NCBI GenBank assembly: GCA_021647805.1
Contig: JAKITZ010000140.1
Coordinates: 1 to 6,522, forward strand
Origin: Robiginitomaculum sp.
GTDB taxonomy: Bacteria > Pseudomonadota > Alphaproteobacteria > Caulobacterales > Maricaulaceae
Direction: 5' to 3'
DNA: 6,522 nt
The notes under the pieces were generated by a model that was given only the letters and a program-made list of their open reading frames with translations, was not told the origin of the DNA and made no database searches. A program made the position numbers and the translations under genes. Below are positions 1-5,344 of this stretch, one piece after another (the stretch's first letter is position 1; each line of letters opens with the position of its first letter).

Positions 1-693
1 CGCTTCAGCGGCTTTGCACAATGTGCCTGCAGTGTCGACGATATCATCGACCAGCACACAGGTGCGTCCATCAACTTCACCGATCAGATTCATCACTTCG
101 CTCTGATTGGAAGTTGGACGGCGTTTATCAATAATAGCCAGATCACAGCCCAACTGTTTGGCCACTGCTCTTGCACGAACCACACCGCCAACATCAGGTG
201 AAATCAGCATTAATTTTTCGGTGCCATAGTTCTTGCGAATGTCTTCTCTTAAAACAGGCCCGGCAAATAAATTGTCAGTCGGTATGTCAAAAAAACCTTG
301 AATTTGGCCGGCATGTAAATCCATAGTTAAAACCCGATCCGCCCCGGCGGTGGTGATCATATTGGCCACTAGCTTGGCCGATATTGGGGTTCTGCCTTCG
401 GACTTCCTATCTTGCCGAGCATAGCCAAAGTACGGCAAAACGGCAGTAATACGTTTGGCGCTTGCACGACGTAAAGCATCAATGCAAATCAATAACTCCA
501 TCAAATGGTCATTTGCCGGAAAGCTGGTTGACTGGACAATAAATATATCTTGCCCGCGGACATTTTCATCAATGCTTACAAAGATTTCTTTGTCGGCAAA
601 TCGCCTGACATTGGCATTGGTAAGTCCCAAATCAAGCAATTTTGCAATTTCTTTGGCAAGGCCTCGGTTTGAATTAGCTGACAGAACCTTCAT
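1..693 (-). CDS. prs: Ribose-phosphate pyrophosphokinase (PRPP synthetase), C-terminus cut by window edge
   Basis: Cytosolic enzyme that transfers pyrophosphate from ATP to ribose 5-phosphate, making PRPP for purine, pyrimidine, histidine, tryptophan and NAD synthesis. The frame is open for 231 residues and runs off the left edge; the family is about 310 residues long, so roughly 80 C-terminal residues are missing. Seen in the protein: the NSNR start region (residues 7-10), the catalytic loop with RQDRK (93-97), the metal/ATP motif DLHAGQIQGFF (125-135), SPDVGGVVRARA (165-176), and the PRPP-binding loop VDDIVDTAGTL (215-225). The ATG at 691-693 has GGAGAG five bases upstream and gives the usual N-terminus. 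It follows pgeF by about 49 nt on the same strand, so it may be read from the lgt operon or from a promoter inside pgeF; none is obvious. Identification is secure. Confidence 0.96.
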   Translation of the reverse strand, partial: MKVLSANSNRGLAKEIAKLLDLGLTNANVRRFADKEIFVSIDENVRGQDIFIVQSTSFPANDHLMELLICIDALRRASAKRITAVLPYFGYARQDRKSEGRTPISAKLVANMITTAGADRVLTMDLHAGQIQGFFDIPTDNLFAGPVLREDIRKNYGTEKLMLISPDVGGVVRARAVAKQLGCDLAIIDKRRPTSNQSEVMNLIGEVDGRTCVLVDDIVDTAGTLCKAAEA

Positions 694-698
694 GAATG

Positions 699-704
699 CT
701 CTCC
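699..704 (-). promoter_or_regulatory. Ribosome binding site of prs
   Basis: GGAGAG on the minus strand, five bases before the prs ATG. It is the strongest Shine-Dalgarno sequence in the leftward gene series. It suits independent translation of prs, which is not overlapped by the preceding pgeF. Confidence 0.7.
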
Positions 705-742
705 GGCCAAAGGTTGAATGATTAAAATCTGTGTTGGCCTAA

Positions 743-1495
743 TCACTGCTTGGGTAAGCAGATCACACTTAGGTTCCGGCCATAGCCTGATTCGTTGTTC
801 CGTAGTGATCTTCGATAGCTAAAAAAGCTGTTTTGCTGTAAAAAAGTATCAGTGCCAATAATATCACAAGACGAAATACCGGATTGTTTTAATTGGTGCG
901 CACAAAATTCAGCCAGATCGAACTGCAACTTTGGCGGCGAAGGCTGTAAAAAGAATTGGCCATTAAAAGCTGAATTTTCCAAGAATTCATCAGCAAATTC
1001 TTCTCCAACTTCATAGCTTTCCTGAGCGATACATGGGCCGATGCTGGCGATGATTTGCTTTCGCTGAGCTCCTAAAAATGTCATGTGCAGAACGGTCTGT
1101 TCAAGCACACCGGCCAGGGCTCCGCGCCAACCAGCATGGGCGGCACCAATTACGCCAGTTTGCGTATCAGCCAATAAAACCGGAGCGCAATCGGCGGTTT
1201 TGATAACCAAAGCCAGACCCTTGGCATTTGTTACCATAGCGTCTGCTTGTGGTTTTTCTACCGCCCAAGGTGCGGCAACCGGACGAACTTTGGCCGAGTG
1301 GATCTGCTCTACCTCGATCATTCTGTTCGTCGGGATTTGCATTTTCTCAGCAATATAACTGGTTTGTGCTTTGAACAAAGCTGGATCTTGAACGTCAAAT
1401 TCTGCGGTGGTTTCTGGCATGCCATAAAATCCATGCGACAATCCATCGTCGCCAGCCAATTGGCGACTATTGATCTGTGTTAAGCTCTTAAACAT
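743..1495 (-). CDS. pgeF: Peptidoglycan editing factor PgeF (YfiH / laccase-domain, COG1496 family)
   Basis: Member of the YfiH/DUF152 family. The E. coli homologue is known to remove wrongly incorporated L-serine from the peptidoglycan stem peptide, keeping L-alanine at position 1; older laccase annotations come from the fold family. From the ATG the protein has 250 residues, a normal family length. Seen: DGLSHGF near the N-terminus, EQIHS with metal-ligand candidate His66, KTADC with Cys103, AHAGWRG with His120, IGPCIAQESYEVG around residues 152-164, and the C-terminal FFSYRR segment. No signal peptide is present, so it is cytoplasmic. The in-frame TTG one codon upstream is less likely: the sequence TAGGG sits four bases before the ATG but only one base before the TTG. 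The ATG overlaps the midA stop by 8 nt, suggesting translational coupling. Confidence 0.94.
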   Translation of the reverse strand: MFKSLTQINSRQLAGDDGLSHGFYGMPETTAEFDVQDPALFKAQTSYIAEKMQIPTNRMIEVEQIHSAKVRPVAAPWAVEKPQADAMVTNAKGLALVIKTADCAPVLLADTQTGVIGAAHAGWRGALAGVLEQTVLHMTFLGAQRKQIIASIGPCIAQESYEVGEEFADEFLENSAFNGQFFLQPSPPKLQFDLAEFCAHQLKQSGISSCDIIGTDTFLQQNSFFSYRRSLRNNESGYGRNLSVICLPKQ

Positions 1496-2600
1496 CAAAC
1501 CCTACGGGCATTGAAATGCCTTTGGAGTACACGGCCATTACCTTGAATAATTCGCCCATCTCGTTGTCATCACTCAAGCGATGAACTTGTCTGGCGATTT
1601 TGGCTCTGGCACCGAGTTTCCCACTAGATAAAGCGGCGGCGCGTTCTAACAATCCCATTTGCTGCAACCATGAGCCTTGAGTGACTATATTGCTAGTTAG
1701 TAATCCGGCTTGCTCTGCCATGCGTTTTAACTCGGTAAAATCCACTTGCGCGGTTAAGTCCACTTCACCGGCGCGTTTAAGTGGATCAACTTTTTGATGT
1801 TTGCTGACCGCTTGAAAGCTGTCACCTGCTTGGCTTGATGCGGGGCCATAATCTATAAACAGGGCGATCACAGGATCGGTTTTTGCTCGCTCGGCTAAGG
1901 GATCAAAAAACCCAGATAGTCCGCTGCGTATTTCCACTAAAGTATTATCAGAGGCTTGTAGTAAATTAGGCGGTATCAGTTTCATCTCGGTTTGCGCCAA
2001 TGGGGTAGGCGATAGAGTGAATTGTAATTCATTAGTCTCAGATAAACCTATTAGCCGTTCGAACCAGAAATCATTTTTTCGTACGAATTGGCGAACCGGT
2101 AAACAATCCAAATATTCATTGGCTACTAGTAATAGCGGGCCACTGCCGGTGTCGTTTAAGTCATCTGTCCAATTTATAGTCTGCGCAAAGCTGCCCAAAG
2201 TTTTTGCCTGTACAGCGACTAATGCGGCGCTGGCCTCAAGTAAATGCACTTGTATAGATTTGGAAAACTCTGGCACACTGCGAGCGGTGCGTAAAATATC
2301 GCTCATCATTGTGCCTTTGCCGGGGCCAAGCTCCACTAATTGGGTTGTTTTTGGGTTAGCCATTGCTTGCCAGCAATTGGCCAACCAAATGCCGACTAAT
2401 TCGCCAAATATCTGGCTTATTTCCGGGGCAGTAATAAAGTCAGCTCCTGCGCCAATTGGATCTCTAGTTGGATAATATCCATGGCGGGGATCCAACAGGC
2501 ACAGGGTCATATAATGTGCTACCGATATCGGCCCGTCTTGGCTTATTTGACGTAGCAATCGTCGTGACAGGTTTACTAGTGAAACCTGTTGTTCAGGCAT
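1488..2600 (-). CDS. midA: Class I SAM-dependent methyltransferase, MidA/NDUFAF7 family (COG1565)
   Basis: 370-residue soluble methyltransferase homologous to mitochondrial NDUFAF7 (MidA), which is known to dimethylate an arginine of complex I subunit NDUFS2 during assembly. The same role on NuoD is an inference here. Seen: the N-terminal ISVAHYMTLCLLDPRHGYY segment (25-43), the family block DFITAPEISQIFGELVG (54-70), the SAM-binding loop VELGPGKGTM (89-98), NEYLDCLPVRQF (161-172), FIDYG (248-252) and GEVDLTAQVDF (278-288). The last block usually reads DLTAHVDF, so a His is Gln here. The ATG overlaps the lgt stop by 8 nt and is preceded only by a weak AAGAA, so translation probably depends on coupling to lgt. 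Its stop overlaps the pgeF start in the same way. The gene symbol follows the eukaryotic/family name; many bacterial genomes leave the gene unnamed. Confidence 0.92.
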   Translation of the reverse strand: MPEQQVSLVNLSRRLLRQISQDGPISVAHYMTLCLLDPRHGYYPTRDPIGAGADFITAPEISQIFGELVGIWLANCWQAMANPKTTQLVELGPGKGTMMSDILRTARSVPEFSKSIQVHLLEASAALVAVQAKTLGSFAQTINWTDDLNDTGSGPLLLVANEYLDCLPVRQFVRKNDFWFERLIGLSETNELQFTLSPTPLAQTEMKLIPPNLLQASDNTLVEIRSGLSGFFDPLAERAKTDPVIALFIDYGPASSQAGDSFQAVSKHQKVDPLKRAGEVDLTAQVDFTELKRMAEQAGLLTSNIVTQGSWLQQMGLLERAAALSSGKLGARAKIARQVHRLSDDNEMGELFKVMAVYSKGISMPVGFDV

Positions 2601-3510
2601 TTTTATTCTTATTGGCTTGGTTTAAGGCAAACGCAATGAATGCTAAACCGATCATCCACATCGGGGCAGAATAAACCATGCCACGGGTAAAGCCAAAGAT
2701 CAGTTCTGCATCTGGCTCGCGGACATTTTCGACCAAGGTGCGAAACACTCCGTACCCAGTAAGGAATATTCCAGCAGTTAGTCCCGGTTTGGCCAATGAA
2801 CGAAAATAATGTGTGGCCACTCGCAAGATCAAAAACAACACCAGACCCTCTAATATTGCTTCGTATAATGGACTGGGGTGACGGGTGATTGCGCCGTCTG
2901 ATGGATCACATGGAAATGACATTGCCATTGGCCCATCCCACGGGCGGCCATATAATTCGCCGTTTATGAAGTTTGCCATACGAACCAGCCCCACACCAAT
3001 TGGCGCTGCCGGAGCAATAGCATCGGCAAGTCGCAATAATGGTATCTGTTTGCGCCAAGCGACATAAATAACAGCCAGTGACACGCCGATCATGCCGCCA
3101 TGAAACGACATGCCGCCATTCCAAGTTTTTAGTATCTGTATCGGTGTTGCGACCATCGCTGGATCATAAAGCAGAACATAGCCTAGTCTTCCGCCGACAA
3201 TCACGCCTAATGTCGCCCAAAAAAGCATGTCTTCGGTGGTGGAGGTTTTGATTGGCGATTTGCCTTTCTTGCCTTTTGCGCCCCACAAAGAGTTGTTTTT
3301 TATCAAGCGATGGAAATATACAGCTCCTAGAATCAACCCAAGTAAAAACCCAAGTGAATACCAGCGTAGAGAAATTGGTCCGAAAATATGAAATATCACC
3401 GGGCTAAATCCCGGAACTGGTGAGCAATTATGCACAGCTTCTTGAGTTGTCTGTAAAAGAGAAAGAATTATCATGGTTGATCCATTGCGAATTACGTCAA
3501 CATTGTCCAT
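2593..3510 (-). CDS. lgt: Phosphatidylglycerol--prolipoprotein diacylglyceryl transferase Lgt
   Basis: Inner-membrane enzyme for the first step of lipoprotein maturation: it moves diacylglycerol from phosphatidylglycerol to the lipobox cysteine. The protein is 305 residues from this ATG (E. coli 291) with several hydrophobic segments. Key residues seen: GGRLGYVLLY (106-115), GGMSFHGG with His137, RMANFINGELYG with Arg177, Asn180, Glu185 and Gly188, RHPSPLYEAILEG (210-222), and ENVREPD with Arg264. The residue before Arg177 is Val176, where the family signature has Gly. A Lys-rich stretch at 78-88 lies in the first loop region. Both possible starts have weak ribosome binding sites. The ATG at 3474 (293 residues) would bring the N-terminus closer to the family's usual short lead before PVIF, so it is a serious alternative. 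It is the first gene of the leftward operon. Confidence 0.96.
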   Translation of the reverse strand: MDNVDVIRNGSTMIILSLLQTTQEAVHNCSPVPGFSPVIFHIFGPISLRWYSLGFLLGLILGAVYFHRLIKNNSLWGAKGKKGKSPIKTSTTEDMLFWATLGVIVGGRLGYVLLYDPAMVATPIQILKTWNGGMSFHGGMIGVSLAVIYVAWRKQIPLLRLADAIAPAAPIGVGLVRMANFINGELYGRPWDGPMAMSFPCDPSDGAITRHPSPLYEAILEGLVLFLILRVATHYFRSLAKPGLTAGIFLTGYGVFRTLVENVREPDAELIFGFTRGMVYSAPMWMIGLAFIAFALNQANKNKNA

Positions 3511-3544
3511 ATATACTCAAAATACCGAATTGGGCAGTATTTTG

Positions 3545-3573
3545 ATTATATTTTTTTGTGTTCATCGTCTATA
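3545..3573 (-). promoter_or_regulatory. Candidate promoter for lgt-midA-pgeF(-prs)
   Basis: A perfect minus-strand -10 box TATAAT lies at 3545-3550. The -35 position at a 17-base spacer (TATAGA, 3568-3573) is a poor match. Transcription would begin near 3538, giving a leader of about 27 nt to the ATG at 3510 or 63 nt to the one at 3474. The surrounding DNA is very AT-rich, so a chance TATAAT is possible. Its placement directly upstream of the first gene of the leftward series supports it. Confidence 0.42.
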
Positions 3574-3575
3574 GT
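3570..3575 (+). promoter_or_regulatory. Possible -10 box for ubiK
   Basis: TATAGT matches the -10 consensus at five of six positions. Transcription would begin near 3582, about 24 nt before the preferred ubiK ATG at 3606. No good -35 is seen at 16-18 bases; TTGATT at 3542-3547 is four of six but 22 bases away. If real, it overlaps the upstream part of the opposing lgt promoter, making this a compact divergent control region. Confidence 0.25.
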
Positions 3576-3605
3576 ATGAGCAAAAATGAAAATGTGGAAT
3601 ATCTG

Positions 3606-3905
3606 ATGCAAACGAAAAATCCGATTTTTGATGACTTAGCTGAAATAATGACTGGTGCTGCTGGTTTGGTTGCCGGTGCGGGCGAGGAAGTGCGTACTGT
3701 TATACGTAGTCGCACGGATCGTTTGGTTGCTGATATGGATTTGGTAAGCCGCGAAGAGTTTGAACTTGTAAAGGCTATGGTTGTAAAAGCATTGGCGGAA
3801 AATGAAGCTTTGCGGAAGCAAATTGCTGCATTGAGCAAGCCAAAGAAAAAAGCCACGAAAAAAACTACCAATAAAGTTGCCACTAAATTTGGTGGTGTGA
3901 AATAG
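3606..3905 (+). CDS. ubiK: Accessory factor UbiK family protein (BMFP / DUF526, YqiC-like)
   Basis: Small protein of 99 residues from this ATG. The characterised gammaproteobacterial homologue, UbiK, binds UbiJ and assists aerobic ubiquinone biosynthesis; homologues were earlier called BMFP for membrane-fusogenic activity. Seen: the N-terminus MQTKNPIFDDLAEIMTGAAG, an amphipathic helix, then DLVSREEFELVKAMVVKALAENEALRKQIAAL (about 45-76), a coiled coil expected to oligomerise, and a Lys/Thr-rich tail (77-99). The frame is open upstream to a GTG at 3558 and an ATG at 3576. The ATG at 3606 was chosen because MQTKNPIFDDLA is the start I expect for alphaproteobacterial members and because the likely transcription start lies after 3576. 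GGA about ten bases upstream is only a weak ribosome binding site. It diverges from lgt. Confidence 0.88.
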   Translation: MQTKNPIFDDLAEIMTGAAGLVAGAGEEVRTVIRSRTDRLVADMDLVSREEFELVKAMVVKALAENEALRKQIAALSKPKKKATKKTTNKVATKFGGVK

Positions 3906-3929
3906 TCACATTTTCATTTGAAATTTTAT

Positions 3930-3951
3930 AACCAGCGGTTTAACCGTGGTT
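3930..3951. repeat. Imperfect inverted repeat (hairpin) after ubiK
   Basis: The left arm AACCAGCGG (3930-3938) and right arm CCGTGGTT (3944-3951) pair over eight bases with one bulged G, closing a TTTAA loop. It lies 25 bases after the ubiK stop. No T-run follows on the plus strand, so it is not a standard intrinsic terminator. It could be a weak or factor-assisted terminator, an RNA 3'-end stabiliser or an operator for the promoter just downstream. Confidence 0.35.
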
Positions 3952-3959
3952 GTAGGCAT

Positions 3960-3987
3960 TGGACAGGCTATTGTTCATGTCTAGAAT
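3960..3987 (+). promoter_or_regulatory. Candidate promoter for ybjN-like gene and proC
   Basis: A -35 box TGGACA (3960-3965, five of six) and a -10 box TAGAAT (3982-3987, five of six) are separated by 16 bases. Transcription would begin near 3994, leaving about 20-32 nt before the two possible starts of the next gene. This is the best paired -35/-10 match in the window and lies in the only plus-strand gap between ubiK and proC. Confidence 0.5.
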
Positions 3988-4002
3988 CATTAATAGCAAT
4001 TT

Positions 4003-4020
4003 AGGGGTGTAATTTGGAAG
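4003..4020 (+). promoter_or_regulatory. Two ribosome binding sites that leave the ybjN-like start undecided
   Basis: AGGGG at 4003-4007 stands six bases before a TTG at 4014. GGAAG at 4016-4020 stands five bases before an ATG at 4026. Both starts are in the same frame and differ by four residues, so the effect on the protein is small. ATG is preferred on codon type; AGGGG-TTG has the stronger site. Confidence 0.45.
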
Positions 4021-4025
4021 CTGAC

Positions 4026-4514
4026 ATGCAATATTCTTCGTTCGCAGACGATCCGCTTGATAAAGTGGAGCAGTTCTTGGTGCAAGAACAAATTCTATTT
4101 GAGCGTATTAGTGAGTTCGAAATTCAGTTTTCGGTTACTGGAACTTGGTGTGATTACCCAATGTGGTTTCGCTGGTTGCCAGTTCAAGCAATGGTGCAGG
4201 TGGGACTTGGCATAGAATCCAGGGTTCCTGAAAATCGCCGAACAGAAGCAAAAGATTTACTTGTTCAAGTCAATGAACGACTAATTATTGGTAATTTTGA
4301 TATGTGGTCTGCTGATGGAACGTTGGTTTTTCGTTTGGGACAATTGATCGAATCAGGGAACACCGTTAGTGAGGAGCTTGCGGCAAAGATGAATCGGGCA
4401 GCCATTGAAGCTGCGGAAATGTTAGTGCCGGCACTTAATCTTTTATTGTGGAGCGAAAAAACCGCAACACAAGCTGTAGAGGCAGCAATGTTTGAAACCA
4501 TGGGGGAAGCATGA
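4026..4514 (+). CDS. YbjN domain-containing protein (function unknown)
   Basis: Soluble protein of 162 residues from the ATG (166 from the TTG at 4014). It matches the alphaproteobacterial YbjN-type family (type III secretion chaperone-like fold in other members) by its N-terminal DDPLDKVEQFL (8-18), a WCDY motif (41-44), RVPENRRTEAKDLL (66-79), VNERLIIGNFDMW (82-94), a long C-terminal helix region and the MGEA ending. No catalytic motif, signal peptide or membrane segment is visible. E. coli YbjN is described in overexpression work as a regulator-like protein affecting stress and motility, but the biochemical role is not established and should not be carried over here. Its stop overlaps the proC start in ATGA, and the two probably share the promoter at 3960-3987. 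Family call is good; function is open. Confidence 0.85.
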   Translation: MQYSSFADDPLDKVEQFLVQEQILFERISEFEIQFSVTGTWCDYPMWFRWLPVQAMVQVGLGIESRVPENRRTEAKDLLVQVNERLIIGNFDMWSADGTLVFRLGQLIESGNTVSEELAAKMNRAAIEAAEMLVPALNLLLWSEKTATQAVEAAMFETMGEA

Positions 4515-5344
4515 AACTTCGTAAACCGCGTATAGCCTTGATCGGTGCCGGACGAATGGGTAGTGCATTACTGCGCGGCTGGGCTACGTGTAATGGTTTT
4601 GCACCAGAAGGCTCGGTATTGGTGGTTGATCCGAACTGTAGTGATAGTGTCCGCCAACTTGTAGAGGATAACTCTGGGCGTGTGGTTTCTGCGACCGACA
4701 AGGATAGTTTGACTAAACTCGAAGTATTAGTCTTGGCGGTAAAACCGCAAGCATTTAACGATGTCGCGCAAAAACTTGCGCCCATATTGCCGAAAAATGT
4801 TTTGATAATTTCTATTATTGCCGGAACGACAATTGATCGTATCAATAATCTTTTTGGCTCAAGAGCAATAGTTCGCGCTATGCCCAATATTGCCGCGGAA
4901 ATTGGTAAGTCAGTGACAGTGATTTGCAATAATTCCGAAGTAAACGCCAAACATATTGCCAGAGTTGAGACGTTATTGGGTACTGTTGGTAGCTTGGAAC
5001 ATCTTGAAGATGAGCGGCTAATGGATGCTGTAACGGCTGTGTCAGGATCCGGCCCGGCATATTTCTTTTTGCTGGTTGAGGCTTTGGCTGCGGCTGGTCA
5101 AGCCGAGGGGCTGCCAGAAGAGTTGGCTAGAAAGCTGGCCGGTGAAACCCTTATCGGTTCTGGAGCATTATTTGAATCGCGGCAGCAAACACCTTCGTCA
5201 ATAAGAGCCGATGTTACTTCATCTGGCGGAACTACTGCTGCTGCTCTTGATGTGATGATGGGAAATGGTGCGTTTGCCGAAATGATTCGTAATGCAGTTT
5301 CTGCCTCTACCCGGCGTAGTATTCATTTGCGTAATTCTGGCTAA
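4511..5344 (+). CDS. proC: Pyrroline-5-carboxylate reductase
   Basis: Cytosolic enzyme for the last step of proline synthesis: NAD(P)H-dependent reduction of 1-pyrroline-5-carboxylate to L-proline. At 277 residues it is of full family length. Seen: the Rossmann dinucleotide loop IGAGRMGSALLRGW (11-24), AVKPQ (76-80), IAGTTI (103-108), RAMPN (122-126), SGSGPAYFFLLVEAL (178-192) and the C-terminal family block from about 228 to 249 with DVTSSGGTTAAAL. That block usually reads SPGGTT; Ser238 replaces the Pro here, at a position tolerant of change. The ATG overlaps the stop of the YbjN-like gene (ATGA) and has GGGGGAAG immediately upstream, so efficient coupled translation is likely. Its TAA overlaps the stop codon of the converging kinase gene. 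Confidence 0.97.
   Translation: MKLRKPRIALIGAGRMGSALLRGWATCNGFAPEGSVLVVDPNCSDSVRQLVEDNSGRVVSATDKDSLTKLEVLVLAVKPQAFNDVAQKLAPILPKNVLIISIIAGTTIDRINNLFGSRAIVRAMPNIAAEIGKSVTVICNNSEVNAKHIARVETLLGTVGSLEHLEDERLMDAVTAVSGSGPAYFFLLVEALAAAGQAEGLPEELARKLAGETLIGSGALFESRQQTPSSIRADVTSSGGTTAAALDVMMGNGAFAEMIRNAVSASTRRSIHLRNSG

Noticed and set aside
455..721. Plus-strand open frame of 88 codons
   Set aside because: Lies antisense to prs; its product resembles no family I know, while the opposite strand encodes a clear PRPP synthetase.
705..739. GGCCAA / TTGGCC inverted repeat between pgeF and prs
   Set aside because: Only six pairs with a 23-base loop and no T-run; too weak to call a terminator or operator.
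1496..1498. TTG start for pgeF
   Set aside because: Immediately followed by ATG, and the TAGGG site is only one base away from the TTG, too close to serve it.
2017..2475. Plus-strand open frame of 152 codons
   Set aside because: Wholly antisense to midA, which has family motifs throughout; no ribosome binding site or recognisable domain.
3558..3605. Longer ubiK starts at GTG 3558 or ATG 3576
   Set aside because: Neither has a ribosome binding site, both lie in the putative promoter, and the added residues precede a typical family N-terminus.
3569..3883. Minus-strand open frame of 104 codons with hydrophobic product
   Set aside because: Antisense to ubiK; the hydrophobic look comes from the reverse complement of lysine-rich codons.
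4435..4950. Minus-strand open frame of 171 codons
   Set aside because: The longest antisense frame, but it spans the junction of two well-supported plus-strand genes and its product looks like low-complexity reverse translation.
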